64,000 nt of DNA, from contig JABYQQ010000004.1 in the NCBI GenBank assembly GCA_022605405.1, forward strand, positions 2,480,001-2,544,000. The letters run 5' to 3'. The notes below the pieces were generated by a model that made no database searches, was not told the DNA's origin, and saw only the letters and a program-made list of their open reading frames with translations. The position numbers and the translations under genes are program-made. Shown piece by piece: positions 42,576 through 53,785 of the stretch (the stretch's first letter is position 1; every line of letters starts with the position of its first letter). Origin of the DNA: Earliella scabrosa. Taxonomy: Eukaryota; Basidiomycota; Agaricomycetes; Polyporales; Polyporaceae.

Positions 42576-42860
42576 AGTCTTTTGCCCACTCCCAGAATTG
42601 AACTCTCCCACTTTTGGGCGCTTTTGCCTTGTCATTTTTCTTTGTTATTTTAGATGCCTTACTGCGCGCACAACTGTACAGTTCTTTCCCACGATGTAGC
42701 GCGCACTGCAAACTTCCTCCTCGTCGAGCTCTGGCATCCTTAGACTTCACAGAGCTCGACCTAGGTGGGTGTTATTGTCATCTGCAATATATTAAACTTC
42801 ACAGAGCTTGACCTAGGCCATTGTCACTGCTCTGAGGTGCCCTACAACCAACATAACATG

Positions 42861-43440
42861 ACGTCCACACTTGTCAATGGGCCTCCTGACAAAGTCATCA
42901 GGTTTGCACATGAGGATCAGAGCAATGAACATGGGTTCCCAGCATGGACACCCCTGCAAGAAGACAATGAAGTACTAGCAGTAGACAGGACAGTCTTCCT
43001 GCTGAAGACACAACTGTGGTGATGGTGTGAAGGCCAGGGATGTGCAAGATTGTAACACCCTGTACCATTACTTCCAGTCTGCTGACAGCCCAACCCCCAT
43101 GCTCTGGCCTGTCGTTCAGTTTACAGTCATCAAAGGACTGCAACGTGTCCTGGTGAAACCACTTATGTTCGAGTCCAAGGACGCAGGGGGAAACATTCTA
43201 GCAATGAGGGTGCAGGTAGGGCATCTATGCATCCCCATGGAAGCAATCTCACACACTTTGCATAGGTGTCACTGATCCTCGGCTTGGCCCATCACCATCC
43301 ACAAGGCGCAGGGGAAAACCATACCCGCAGGTGCGCTTGGAGCTCATGTTCTTCCCTGTCTGTGCTGATACACCATGCAGGCCAATGTTACATTGCGCTG
43401 GTGCAAGTAGCAGCCTTCCACTTCTTAGACCCAAACCCCT
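42861..43440 (+). pseudogene. PIF1-family helicase remnant, frameshifted
   Basis: In one frame (43027-43275) lies PVVQFTV...QRVLVKPLMFES...GNILAMRVQ, the block that precedes the last helicase motif in PIF1/Helitron helicases. Further on, 43291-43320 in another frame reads ITIHKAQGKT, the characteristic PIF1 motif (SIHKSQGQT-type). Later residues QCYIALVQVAAF (near 43390) resemble the following YVALSR motif. At least two frame changes and missing pieces show it is not functional. Such helicases occur as host PIF1 genes, in telomere-linked helicase genes and in Helitron transposons. I cannot tell which, and no Rep domain is visible nearby. Confidence 0.55.
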
Positions 43441-44789
43441 GTACTGGTGTCAGCCCTTCTGTGCAGATTTGTGCATGCTACTGTAAGTCTGTACAGCTAT
43501 GCGCAGCAAAAACTAACTCATCTAACATAATAGCATCTCATCTACACGTTGTTGTGCAATGGCTGACAGCAGCCGACAAAATAAGACAGGCAAATGCACA
43601 CATTACCATGATAGCATGTTGATGGACAGATGCAGACTCCTACTAATGCGCGAACAGTTATAAGTATGTTTAGCAGCTCTGAAGCACTCAGACAAGTGTC
43701 ACTAGAGGATGCGGAAGCTGAATGCAATCTGCAAGAAGGATACAGAAACAGATGAAAACTCACTCCATGGTATGTGATTTCAATTATCATAAATCTGTTC
43801 CTGGTGGCGTGCCTTTATGGCAGATGCAATGTCACCTAGTGCATTGTTCTTTCCATCCAGCACTCTCAAGAGCCGCAGCATACCACTCCTCTCCTGCAGT
43901 CTGGCAATACAAACCTCACTGTATTCCGCTTGTTGACAGGTGAACAAACCGAGCACTGTGGGTCTCTGGTGTTTGCATGTGCCAGAGGGGATGGTAAACT
44001 GGAGGATGTACAGGTGCATTGCTCTACAGACGGTGCATGTACCTGACACTCTGCAATGTTTTACAATGCAGATTGCGGCGGATACCACAAATGCATTACG
44101 CAGGGGGTGTATGGACACCAATGACAAAGGCAAAAAGCATGCACGGAGTGCATATCTCCACAGGTGCACATTACCATCTCATGTTTCTCATTCTATCATG
44201 GACAAAGTATATGCAGGTGATCCCTGACATGAAGGTATGGACACCGCACAAACGTAGCAAACAGGTTAAACCTCAGACACTGTTGGTAGGCTCACAAGTT
44301 TGCGAATTGGGGGTGGTTCTCTCATGAATCCAGAGAATGTCATCCCTCTATGTCGGTAGAGCAGGATGCTCAAGATGGGAACAATGGTGGAGCAATGCCC
44401 CTGGTATGGCTGTTTGTTACATATGCAGCTACACACCCTCACACTCACATATTGTCCCCCAATCTGCAGAGTCCAGGTCGTATAGGTCACTGTGTTGGGA
44501 ACTGTGCGACTGTCACATTGTGTGATACATATCTTGAGCTGTACATGGAAGGCGCGCATGTGACCGATATCTGCAGTGTGTACCACTATCCGCAGAGTGG
44601 TACTGTGTTGGCTGAAGCACGACACTATCGAGCATTGTCAACAGGGTACGTTCCAATTTGTTCATGTGATGAACTGCACTTCATAAATGGTTAGCCTGGA
44701 GATGCAGGTCCTCGTAAAGGGCAAACTAGGCTGGTCTGTGTCTCCTGGGTGCGAAGTCACCCCTATGTTAAAACGATAGACCAACCGGC
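43441..44789. other. Possible decayed exons, nothing recognised
   Basis: One plus-strand frame (44350-44694) has a protein-like stretch (TLCDTYLELYMEGAHVTDI) ending at a stop. I do not recognise it. It may belong to the broken gene that follows or to the helicase remnant before it. Confidence 0.3.
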
Positions 44790-45796
44790 GTGGCAGGAAG
44801 AGCACATAGGCCTCCAGCACCAAGGGCCCGCAAGAATCATGTGGCTGATAAATTCGATCAGTGCACGATTAATGGCAAGAGCCGCACTTGGTCAGACTTC
44901 ATGCAAGTCAAAAATCCGGCCTTTGACCTCAGGCATGGAACTTTTATACACATCGAGGTCGTAGACGGTGTTACCACTGTGCTCTCGATAAGTCTCCTCT
45001 GTGTTGTCTCTTTCGTTCAAGATCCGTGTTGTCGTTCATCTCAACGCTGTCGCACTCAACACAGCCTCTCGGTATGTCGGTGTGCAATGTCTGCCCTCAA
45101 TTATGACTTTGCTAAAACAATTGCTCGCAGAACGTACTCGTGTTGCTGACCCTGATGGCGAGTTGGTCATCTTGCCCAACTAGGACGGCAGGCTCCCAAA
45201 AGTCTGGCATACAAGTTTCCATGTTCTTCTTGAACACATTTGGTCCATGGTTTGAAACGTCTATATCGTTCTTATGGACACTCGCCTGGAGCCGACTGAT
45301 TCTGACGCAGAGAATGTTTGAGCGCAGATCAACTGAAGGCGTTGAAGGTGGCTCAGGCTGCACTGATCAGCGAACCAGCGGAAATCTCGCCCAAAAAGGC
45401 CAAGTGGAATGGATCGAAGTATACTGGAGGGATAGCCTTCGAGCGCAGTCGATACGCAGTCCCTGTCGAAGAAAATTCCCGCACATACACTCTTGAGTAC
45501 AGCGTAACATCAACGGTCCCTGCGTTGGTTCTAAAGTTCAAGGGCAGATCCCATCAATTATTGCGCCATCAGATCATAAAGGCGAGTATTTTTTATTCAA
45601 TGATGAATGTTACCTGACCAATCATAGGCTGCCGCCCCCATTGGTATACGTGCTCTGGAATTTGGGCCCAGGCATATTTCCGACGCACTACATCTGCAAG
45701 CCAACCTCGTATCTTCACCGCGTGTTGGCTGTGTCGACAACTATGCATTCCCAACGATGCAGCTCAATATCGCATCCGCGTGTCATGCAGATGAAG
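44790..45796 (+). pseudogene. Unrecognised multi-exon gene, 5' part (cut by copia)
   Basis: Protein-like pieces on the plus strand: KNHVADKFDQCTINGKSRTW (44833 on), a part with ADPDGELVILPN, then after TAG and TGA stops LPKVWHTSFHVLLEHIWSM and DTRLEPTDSD. Next comes 45318-45580 (SADQLKALKVAQ, GSKYTGGIAFERSRYAVPV) and a last exon-like stretch with ALEFGPRHISDALHLQ and HADEVVL to 45796. Pieces are joined by plausible GT-AG introns, for example 45071-45129. The copia element begins at about 45797. The coding sense seems to resume beyond it at 49727. No domain recognised. Confidence 0.4.
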
Positions 45797-45861
45797 TTGT
45801 CCTCAGAGCAGTGACAATGGCCTAGGTCGAGCTCTGTGAAGTCTGATGTATTGCAGATGGC

Positions 45862-48800
45862 AGTAGAAGAGGGAACAGACAGCCTGGTTGTAGGGGATGT
45901 CCTGCATCTCGCGGACGTCCGAGGGCGAGCTGGGAGCCATGTCTGAGCTGAGACGAAGACCGGGGTCCATGGGTGTGCTGACTGGGTCGCGGTTTGCAAA
46001 GCCGTATCGCTCGAGTGCGTACTGGCACTGCGAGATGGAGAGGGAACGGTTTGAGCGGTTGCGCTCAATCTTGACCCCCAGGAGCGAGGACGTTGGACCA
46101 AGGTCGCGCAGCTTAAAGTGCTTGCGCAGATCGTCCTTGACGCGCTGGATTGCCGCCTTCGACTTGCTTGCAAGCGTGATGTCGTCGACGAAGACAGGGA
46201 TGATGACACGTACACCGTCACGCAGGTAGACCGAGACACTGTGCTCGCAGACGAGGCGCGAAACTCCGAGCTTCAGAAGCACCTCGTGCAGCTTCTCGTG
46301 CCAGCAACGACCAGCCTGCTTGAGGCCATAGAGAGCCTTGCGAAGGCGCCACACCCACTCTGGAGACTTCTCCTCAAACCCCTCTGGCTGCTTCATGTAC
46401 ACCTCCTCCTTCAGCTCGCCATTGAGGTAGGCTGAGGAGATGTCCACGGAGTCGAGTTCAAGGTCCTCAAGCGCTGCAAGCGCGAGGATGGCTCGGATCG
46501 ACGCCCACTTGGGAGTAGGGGCGAAGGTCTCGTTGTAGTCAAAGCCAGGGCGCTGGGAGAAGCCTTTGGCGACGAGACGGCCCTTGTACCGCTCAATCGA
46601 GCCATCAGCATTGCGCTTGACGCGGAACACCCAGCGCGAGCCAATTGCCTTGCGCCCAGGGGGCAGGCGAACGAGCTCGAAGGTGCCGTTCTCGAAGGCG
46701 ACCTCAAGTGCATTGTCGTACGACAGGAAGTCCTCGCGCGCGCCCGTGTAGACATGCTCGATGCCAGCAACCATTGCCTCGAACGAGCACTCGAGTGCAT
46801 CCTCGTGGTCACCTCCCAGGCAGTCGAGTTCGTCGTCTGACGACGTGGGAGTGGGAGGAGGAGATGGAGCTCGAGGTGCAGGGATGTGGACAGGAGCTGG
46901 GTCAACTGGCGCGTCAATGAGCGGATCTGGGGACAGCGAGTGGTGCTGTGGGGTGTTGTCATGCTCAGACGGCTCTGGCGTTGGCGCAGGAGATGGCGTT
47001 GCAATGCGAAGGCGCTGCGGAGGCTGGTTGAGGCGTTCAAGGTCACGGTGGTTGAGCGAGCCTTGATGTCGTCCTGCATGCAGTGGGAGGACCTTGCGAG
47101 CGAGTGCTGGATAGGGCCTGAACCCGGCATGGTCGTTGGCTTCATGGTGCGCTAAGGGACGCGGAGCTGGAGCTGTCAGTGGATGTGGTGCAGGCACAGG
47201 AGGCGCAGGCACGCACAGCGTAGGAGCGGGAGGTGCTGGCGGACTGGGGGAGCGCAAAGGGACGCTGGGAGGCTGCTGGTGAGGCAGTGGAGGCGCGTTT
47301 CACGGTGCTGGAGGTGCAGGAGGTGCACGATCATCCGAGTCATCTCCCCCCTGATCGTGCAGCTCTGGCACGTCGGGCGCGTCCTCTGACGGCTCGTCTG
47401 CGTCCTCTGCTGCTCCAGGGACGTCGACCAAAGACGTTGATGAACGGCGAGTTCCCTGGGAAGCAGCGCTCATCAAAGACAGTGTGCGAGGAGATGAGGA
47501 ACTTCTTTGCAGCAGGATCCCAGAAGCGCCACACCTTTGTGCCCTCAGGGTACCCGATGAAGCTGCACTTGCGCGTGTGCGGCTGCAGCGCCTTACGGTC
47601 CTTTTTGCGCACGAGCACGTAGGCCAGACAGCCAAAGACGCGGAAGTAGGAGACATCTGGCTTGCATCCGTCGCCCTTCCACACCGTGTAGGGAATCCTG
47701 CCGTTGAGCGCAGAGGTGGGCATGCGGTTCCGTGTGTGTACGAACATCGAGACAGCGAGAGACCACAACGAGGGAGGGAGCTTTGACTGGACAAGGAGTG
47801 CGGTGGATCCCTCAGGAGGCCCTTGCGGATCGCCACTTGGAGGTGAGCAGCGCTGGTGCCAAAGCGCAAGGTCCTCCTTGCAGGCGGTCGACGTGGAGAG
47901 CGCGTTCTTCGGCTGAGCGATGGTGTGGCCTAGGAGGTAGCCGACGTTGTGCTGGTTGACCTGTGCTTCGAAGTGCAGCTGGCCCTCGTGGTAGAACAGC
48001 GCACACAACGCCTGGAGCGCGACGACGTAGCCCTTCTCACGCGTGAGGTGGAAGACAGACAGTAGATTGCTGGCAAGTGCAGGAACATGCAAGACATCGT
48101 GTAGTACGACGATGTGTGAGTTGGCGAGGCGGATGGGGATGGTGTGGGGTGAGTACAATAAACCAGTGGCGGTGCGGAGTCATGTGTGCAGAAGCACCTG
48201 TGTCGGTGTTCCAGTTAGCTGCTACTGGCGAAGAGAGCCACGAAGCGCGGTCCGAGACGGACAGCAGTGCAGAGGCGCAACCAGCACTCACAGTCGCCGC
48301 TCCAGCGGACTCCTGGGGTGTCTCCCACGCATCCTTGGACGCCTCGGCCGCGTTCTCCTTGCGCTTTGGCTTCTGGGAGCGGAACTGCATGCGCTGAGTG
48401 GCCTTCTCCTTCGCTTTCGTGCTGGCGTCGCGTTTGGAGTAGCACTCGGCCTCGGAGTGGTTCTGGCGGCCGCAGAACGTGCAGGTGACGGTAGAGGCGG
48501 CGTGGGAGAGGACGGGGAGCGACGATGACGCACCAGGCTGGTTCTCGAGCGCAACGAACGTGTCTTGGAGCTTCTCCAGCGTCAGGGAGTCGTCCAGCAG
48601 CAGCGTCTGCCACAGGCTGTTGTACTCCGCAGGCAGCGCACGGATGAGCGCCATGAGGACGAGCTCGTCGTCGAGCTTGTCGATGTCGAAGCCCGTGGGA
48701 CGCAGGGCGCGCATGTCGGACTTGAGCTGGGACGCTCGAGTGGAAAGGGAGGATAGGGACTCGTCTTCGGCCTTGGAGAGGCTCAGGAGGGCGTTGTAGG

Positions 48801-49132
48801 TGTTAAAGCGCGTACCGGGACGTTTCTGCATGTGCACGGCCTCCAGCTTCCTCCACATCGCTCCAGGATCGTCTCGAATGGCCTCCAGATGCGTCTGCTG
48901 CTCCCTCTCCACACATGTCCAGATCTCCCCAGCTGCCAGGTCCACCCTGTTGTCAAAATCGCGCAGATCGCGGCGCTCACTGGCGTCGAGAGGGCTGACA
49001 AACGCAGGCCTCGGCTCAGTACCCTGCACAATGCGCAGAGCACCAAGAGTGCGAAGGCTGGCCTCCATATCGAGCTTCCATTGCTGGTAGTTGCGATTTT
49101 TGAGCTTGGGGAAGGTTGGTGCAGATGGCGCC
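45862..49132 (-). pseudogene. Copia gag-pol, frameshifted and with integrase core deleted
   Basis: Gag starts near 49132 (MAPSAPTFPKLKNRNYQQW) with a copia-type capsid domain and knuckle CTFCGRQNHSEAEC (about 48495-48454). Protease follows (NTDTGASAHMT, near 48215), a frame change, then the pre-integrase piece ending DLALWHQR (near 47855). The frame jumps to KLPPSLWSLAVSMFVHTRNR, the integrase C-terminal side, so the zinc finger end and the DDE core (roughly 150 residues) are gone. After a Pro-rich linker the RT is well kept: SRWVFRVKRNADGS, VDISSAYLNGEL, LYGLKQAGRCW and the active site FVDD at 46192-46181. It breaks off inside RNase H after IPYNQAVCSLFY. Confidence 0.88.
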
Positions 49133-49343
49133 ATGGGTGTAGGTCGGTGACGTGGCGCGCGACGGGCTGGCGAAAGGACGAAGCGAAGGGACGAAAACTG
49201 CAGGAGATATCGAGGAAAGATGGAGCAGAGAGTCCCAGAGAGTGAAGAAGTCAAGCAGAGAGAAGGAAGGGATGGATGGGGACCAGGATGAGGTCTTGAG
49301 AGCGTTGGACAGGCAGGGATGGACGTCTGGAGGGTGTCAGAGT

Positions 49344-49358
49344 GCAGGGCCCATAACC
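49344..49358 (-). promoter_or_regulatory. Copia primer-binding site
   Basis: GGTTATGGGCCCTGC follows the LTR end without a gap. The GGTTATG..CCC core matches the tRNA-iMet anticodon stem-loop complement known from copia elements. Confidence 0.7.
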
Positions 49359-49726
49359 TGTTGGCTGCAGGGCACCTCAGAGCAGTCACAATGGCCTAGG
49401 TCGAGCTCTGTGAAGTCTGATATATTGCAGATGACAATAACACCCACCTAGGTCGAGCTCTGTGAAGTCTAAGGACGCCAGAGCTCAACGAGGGGGAAGT
49501 TTGCAGTGCGCGCTACATCGTGGGAAAGAACTGTACAGTTGTGCGCGCAGTAAGGCGCCGAAAATCAACGAAGAAAAATGACAAGGCAAAAGCGCCCAAA
49601 AAGTGCGAGGGTTCAATCCTGGGAATGGGCTCGGGAATGGCGCGCGATCTCCGCGCGCCAATTGGAGCGTCGATCGGGCGCACTGCCAGTGACCCTCCTG
49701 CAAAGTTGTGACTTGATACGGTCACA
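49359..49726 (-). repeat. Copia 5' LTR
   Basis: Read on the minus strand, it starts TGTGACCG and ends GCCAACA. It matches the split solo LTR at 42155-42853. It includes a GGGTTCAATCC word (49608-49618) that resembles a pol III B box, probably by chance. Confidence 0.85.
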
Positions 49727-50817
49727 GGAATTCGCGCTATTGCGCAGAGTTCAACAGGACTCGTTCGCCTCTGTTCTTGAGCGATGGAACAGTCGCTATC
49801 TGATGCTTGTCTACAAGAGTCCTCCCAATACTGGAGAAGTGGAGGAGGTGGTGGTGAACCTGCAGGGGTTTCTCTTGGAGTCCATACTCCCGCCTGTCCG
49901 TCAGTTCCAGTGAGTGATTCACCATGTTAAAGTCACCTACTTCATCGCCCACACCCCCTCCCCTGGCTCCAGAATTCCCCGGGACCACAGTCGCCTTATC
50001 GACATGTGGCAGGCAGTCACGTTGACAGGCCTTGGCTCGCAGCGTTTCCACACTGCTGTTCGGGGTGTCAGCACCATCTACCAGGCATTTAAGATGCACC
50101 TGTTGTCACAAGGATGTCAGCTCAGAACATGGGCTCCAGGCTGCGATGCGGGCCAAAGCTTGACATTGACATTCAGCAACCGCTATCTGATGTCCGCGCG
50201 AGATGCCGAAGGTGAGACGGAGCAGGATCTTGCTCTTTACGTAGACCCCTTCAACATCCTTCGTCCTCTGCTCCCCACCGAGGTACACACAATGGAAAAC
50301 AATGTCGACTACTGGAAACGCACCATAGATACCACCCTCAACGGGTCCACATGTCACTCCAGCCCTTCTCCTCCAATCCAAGCATTGACCACATCGCTGT
50401 GACAGGATGCGTTTTGACCAGTATAAACCAGAGCAGTTTAATGTCAGCAACATGGTTGAGATCCAAGTCAGCTTTCAGGCCGTGCATGTTGGCCGATATG
50501 ACTACGTCTTCGTGCCCAAGTTGCGTGCGATGTGCCTGCTTGGACGAGAGGTCGAGATGGTGAGTGTTCAGACTTTAGGGTGGTATGTTGCAGCGTGTTA
50601 ACTGTGGCCTGCCTAGGATCATAACAGTGCTGCAATCGACCAGATTGCCAAAGCTCCGCTGTCACCTGTCAGGAAGATCAAGCGCAAGGTTGGATATTGC
50701 GAAAACCAGGGAGAGGGGGAAGATGAGGGCGATCAACTGCCGGACCGCGCAATGAAGTGCCTTTGTCTACACGATGACGGTGACAATTCTCACGGTGACA
50801 ACGTGATGAGTGGATGA
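49727..50817 (+). pseudogene. Unrecognised multi-exon gene, 3' part
   Basis: From the copia border the plus strand reads EFALLRRVQQDSFASVLERW and LMLVYKSPPNTGEVEEVVVNL, ending at a stop at 49911-49913. Next comes 49914-50402 (KVTYFIAHTPSPG, RLIDMWQAVTLTGLGSQRFH, TLTFSNRYLMSARDAEGETE). Then 50407-50560 (FDQYKPEQFNVSNMVEIQV, GRYDYVFVPKLRAMCLLGRE) with a GTGAGT donor after GAGATG, and a last exon from about 50618 (HNSAAIDQIAKAPLSPVRKI) to the stop near 50817 after an Asp/Gly-rich tail. No known domain recognised. Together with 44790-45796 it looks like one gene broken by the copia insertion. Confidence 0.45.
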
Positions 50818-50965
50818 GGTCCATTTCTTCAACTTACTTTGCACAACCCTTTGCGCATTTCCTTAGACCCATCACCAGAGTCATAATTCGTAGTGTACAG
50901 TAGTAATATGATCTATTGGGTTGAGAATGTCTATCTAGCGGTCCACGGCTTTTGTCCTCTGGAAC

Positions 50966-53300
50966 TTACACAATAGATGCTCCACCATGATAGCATCGAA
51001 TGCACTCATGATAAACTCTGGGAATGGCTTTCTCCAGATGGGCATACACCCGGGCAAATGCAGCTTCCACCTCAGCATAGGTAGGTCCGCCTGTCACCAC
51101 AGGAAGCTGATTGGTTGTCTGAAGACCTCGGAGAGACCCCAGGTCATTGCGACGGATCACCAGAGCGACGTCTGCCTGGGAAGGGGCTGCGACAAGACCA
51201 GTATAAACTAGGTCCACAGCGAGAAGATACCCTGTCAGCTTGCCGACCAGAGGTAACTTTGGGACGTCTTTGAGACTCTTGAACTGTGGGTGCTGCTTGG
51301 TGTCCTTGCGGGCGAGACGCATGCCTTGAGTCCAGAGGCAACAGTCCAGAAAAGGTACCAGCCGACCATTGTGCGAGGCGATGAGCTCTCGCCACCGTGA
51401 CTCCTGCTCGAAGTAGACCTTCGTGTACTCTACTCCATGCTCGAAGTAGACCTTCGTGTACTCTACTCCATGCTCGCGTCTTGGATTCTGAGCGGTGCCG
51501 TAGCAGGACATGTTGAAGAAACGCACCTGAGAGAGACGGTCAGCCGGGTCGTACTTCTCATTCTTCAGCAGTTACAGCCACGCGTCATGGGTGGGGAAGT
51601 AACCGAGAGTACATTCGCGCATGACTGGGGAGTCGAACAGCAGGGCTCGGAAAATCAGCCAGCTCGGGAAAGCACCTGGTTGGGTGCAGAGGTCTGGGTG
51701 GTATGGTCCCCCTGGCCCAGAGACTCGTTGACGGCAGGTTGCGAGCTCCCGAAAAGGCAGATAGTGATCTGGGCGGGCTTGGGCGAGTTGTTGAAGTGGA
51801 GTCGGATTGGCGATCTTCTCTCCGAGTGCGACGGGTCACGTTAGCTGTGGACGATGAAGCCGACGTGGAGGGGACTGGAGGGTATGATGCACATCTGTAG
51901 GGTGGCTCTGTGTGATGATGACGTGGACAAGAGAGTCCATGGATGCTCGGACTCCCGGAAGGCATGCCTCGACGGTTGTGGATATCAGCTGTAGGGTCGC
52001 GGCCTCCCAAGAGTCTGCTTGAGAGAGAGGGAGTTGTCGGAGGGCGTGTGCGAAAGGTGTCAACATCAAAACCCGAAGTGTGGCAGGCAGCCTTCAGACT
52101 GCGGTTGCCGAGGACGTGGGATTTGACAGACTGATACGTGCGCCATACGCCGGGGAGAAGCAGGATGTCGGTGTTGAATGCGCCAACGGTACATGACAAA
52201 GTACGCAGACAGCATCTCCGTGATTGCCGCAAGAACGCGATGACTGTGTTGCAAACACGGGGTATGACATTGTTCTCGAATCGAGCAGGCCGAGGAACGT
52301 GACCCGGCTTGGGACTGCCATCGATGTGCAGTCCATGCTTCTACGTTCTTGGACTGCGAGGTAGACATTGGAACACATCCGTTCTAGCCAATCCTGAGGG
52401 TTCGGAGATGCGAGGATGTCGTGACCAGCCTTGCTAGAATGTTGCGACAGCGAGACGCGCAGAACTCCGTCAGCCAATACCATGCTGCAGCGCTGCACAG
52501 CATGAGCCGTCGCTGATACACCGCGAGGTGAAGATCAGCAAAGTTCACAGAGGCTTTTAGGCTGTCATGGGTCCTCCACATGCGAGCGACGTTTTGGGCA
52601 AATGTGACGGAAGAACAGTGGTACGAGAACGTGCGTATGAAGTCGTCCACCGGGCCGTCAGAGACTCGTTGAAGGCCGTGTGCTTGATCCAGCCGTCGTT
52701 AGATGCTTCTGTAATGCACCAGCTCCCTTTGCAGGACCGCCAGTGAGAATAAGTCCAGTACTCCCTGGAAGGCTGTCGGGGAGGTAAGTATCGCAATGAT
52801 CATCGAGCGACGGACTCACGAGGTGATGGGCTATCAGCCTGCGCTCGTTGAATAGGTGTGTGCCCCTGACCGCACCCAGTCTTGTTATGATCGTCCTGTT
52901 CTCCAAGTTGTTTATCCGCCTCCCGATCAGCGGATGCAGAAGAGAACTCGAGATCGAGTGAGCGGGAATCGAGGAAGTGGCCGTCCGAGTCCTCCTGCGC
53001 TGCCTCTCCACCGCTGCGAAGGCCGTGTCGTGCGTCCGGGATAAACGCGGATGTGCGGATGTGGTCGAATGCTGTGGCGGAGTCATTATGGCTGTGCTCT
53101 AGATCTAGCGCGATCTCGTTGACCACCTCTTCTACGTCGACCGAAGCTACTGGGTCATTTGAGTCCATGTAGGCCGTCGTCTTTGGTGTGATCCGCAACG
53201 TCTGGGGTATCTGTGAAGTGTTCATCGTTGGATACAAGGTCGTTGGGCAAATCCTGCAAGTCTAGGACATCCTGCCACCCGGACTGGAGTGTATGCTTCC
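50966..53300 (-). pseudogene. Unrecognised, probably decayed minus-strand coding region
   Basis: Overlapping protein-like pieces in changing frames. 53237-52800 is acidic (VDVEEVVNEIALDLEHSHND). 52650-52384 and 52368-52066 look exon-like. 51526-50966 is the best piece (YLLAVDLVYTGLVAAPSQAD, YAEVEAAFARVYAHLEKAIP), ending at 50966. A 33-bp tandem duplication at 51408-51473 repeats the peptide EYTKVYFEHGV in frame. Introns may explain some frame changes, but no clean gene model emerges. I do not recognise a family. It could be a host gene or cargo of a transposon. Confidence 0.35.
51408..51473 (-). repeat. 33-bp tandem duplication in coding-like DNA
   Basis: CTCGAAGTAGACC...CTCCATG is present twice in direct succession (51408-51440 and 51441-51473), identical and in frame. 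Confidence 0.9.
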
Positions 53301-53785
53301 GCCTTGCAGCGTTCATGGGGGAGGTCAAATGCTGGCATGTTCTGCACGAAGTCGTCTGCTCTGGCCTGATGGTCGCGGCGATAATGTGAGTTCAGGTGAC
53401 CGCGCGCGGGGCTGTCGTCAGAGATACTGGGGTAGAGACTGTCGTGCGAGCTGTCAAGGCACGCTCTGAGGGAAAGGAGTGGAGTAGGAGCGGCGATGAC
53501 AGCATGAACGTAGGTATTATTGGAGGAAGGGAACTCACGGGGATCAGGGAGCAGGTAGGTCGTGTTCCTCCGAGACGAGGGGCTGGACAGAGCACGCGTG
53601 GGCAGTCTGAGAGGAATAGTTCGGGAGGAGCGGGAGAGAGAGGACCTGTAGAACGGATGATGGTGGCACGAAGGCAAGCAGTCCCTGGGATATCGAAACA
53701 ACACAAGGAGGATGTGGACGATGGAAATGAGGAGCAGATTTGAGGCTGCAGCAAATTTTGTGAGGCCTGCCCACAGCAAGCGCGT

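Larger units (their letters stand above)
42155..42853 (+). repeat. Solo LTR of the copia family, interrupted by an insertion
   Basis: 42155-42242 plus about 42579-42853 together match the 368-bp copia LTR at 49359-49726 in opposite orientation (TGTGACC... to ...CCAACA). The insert (about 42243-42578) contains R1 copy iii (42287-42460), a truncated mariner-type MITE end (to 42536) and telomere-like repeats (42549-42575). Flanking pentamers do not match. Confidence 0.8.
45797..49726 (-). mobile_element. Defective Ty1/copia element
   Basis: On the minus strand, a 5' LTR of 368 bp (49726-49359) is followed directly by a primer-binding site GGTTATGGGCCCTGC (49358-49344). That site fits the tRNA-iMet anticodon half used by many copia elements. 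Gag, protease, a truncated integrase and RT follow. The integrase core is missing, and the RNase H end is fused to a remnant of the 3' LTR (about 45797-45862). The element lies between two parts of an unrecognised gene. Confidence 0.88.

Noticed and set aside
49600..49640. GGGTTCAATCCTGGGAATGGG as a tRNA or SINE
   Set aside because: It lies inside the copia LTR and recurs in the solo LTR. No cloverleaf could be drawn.
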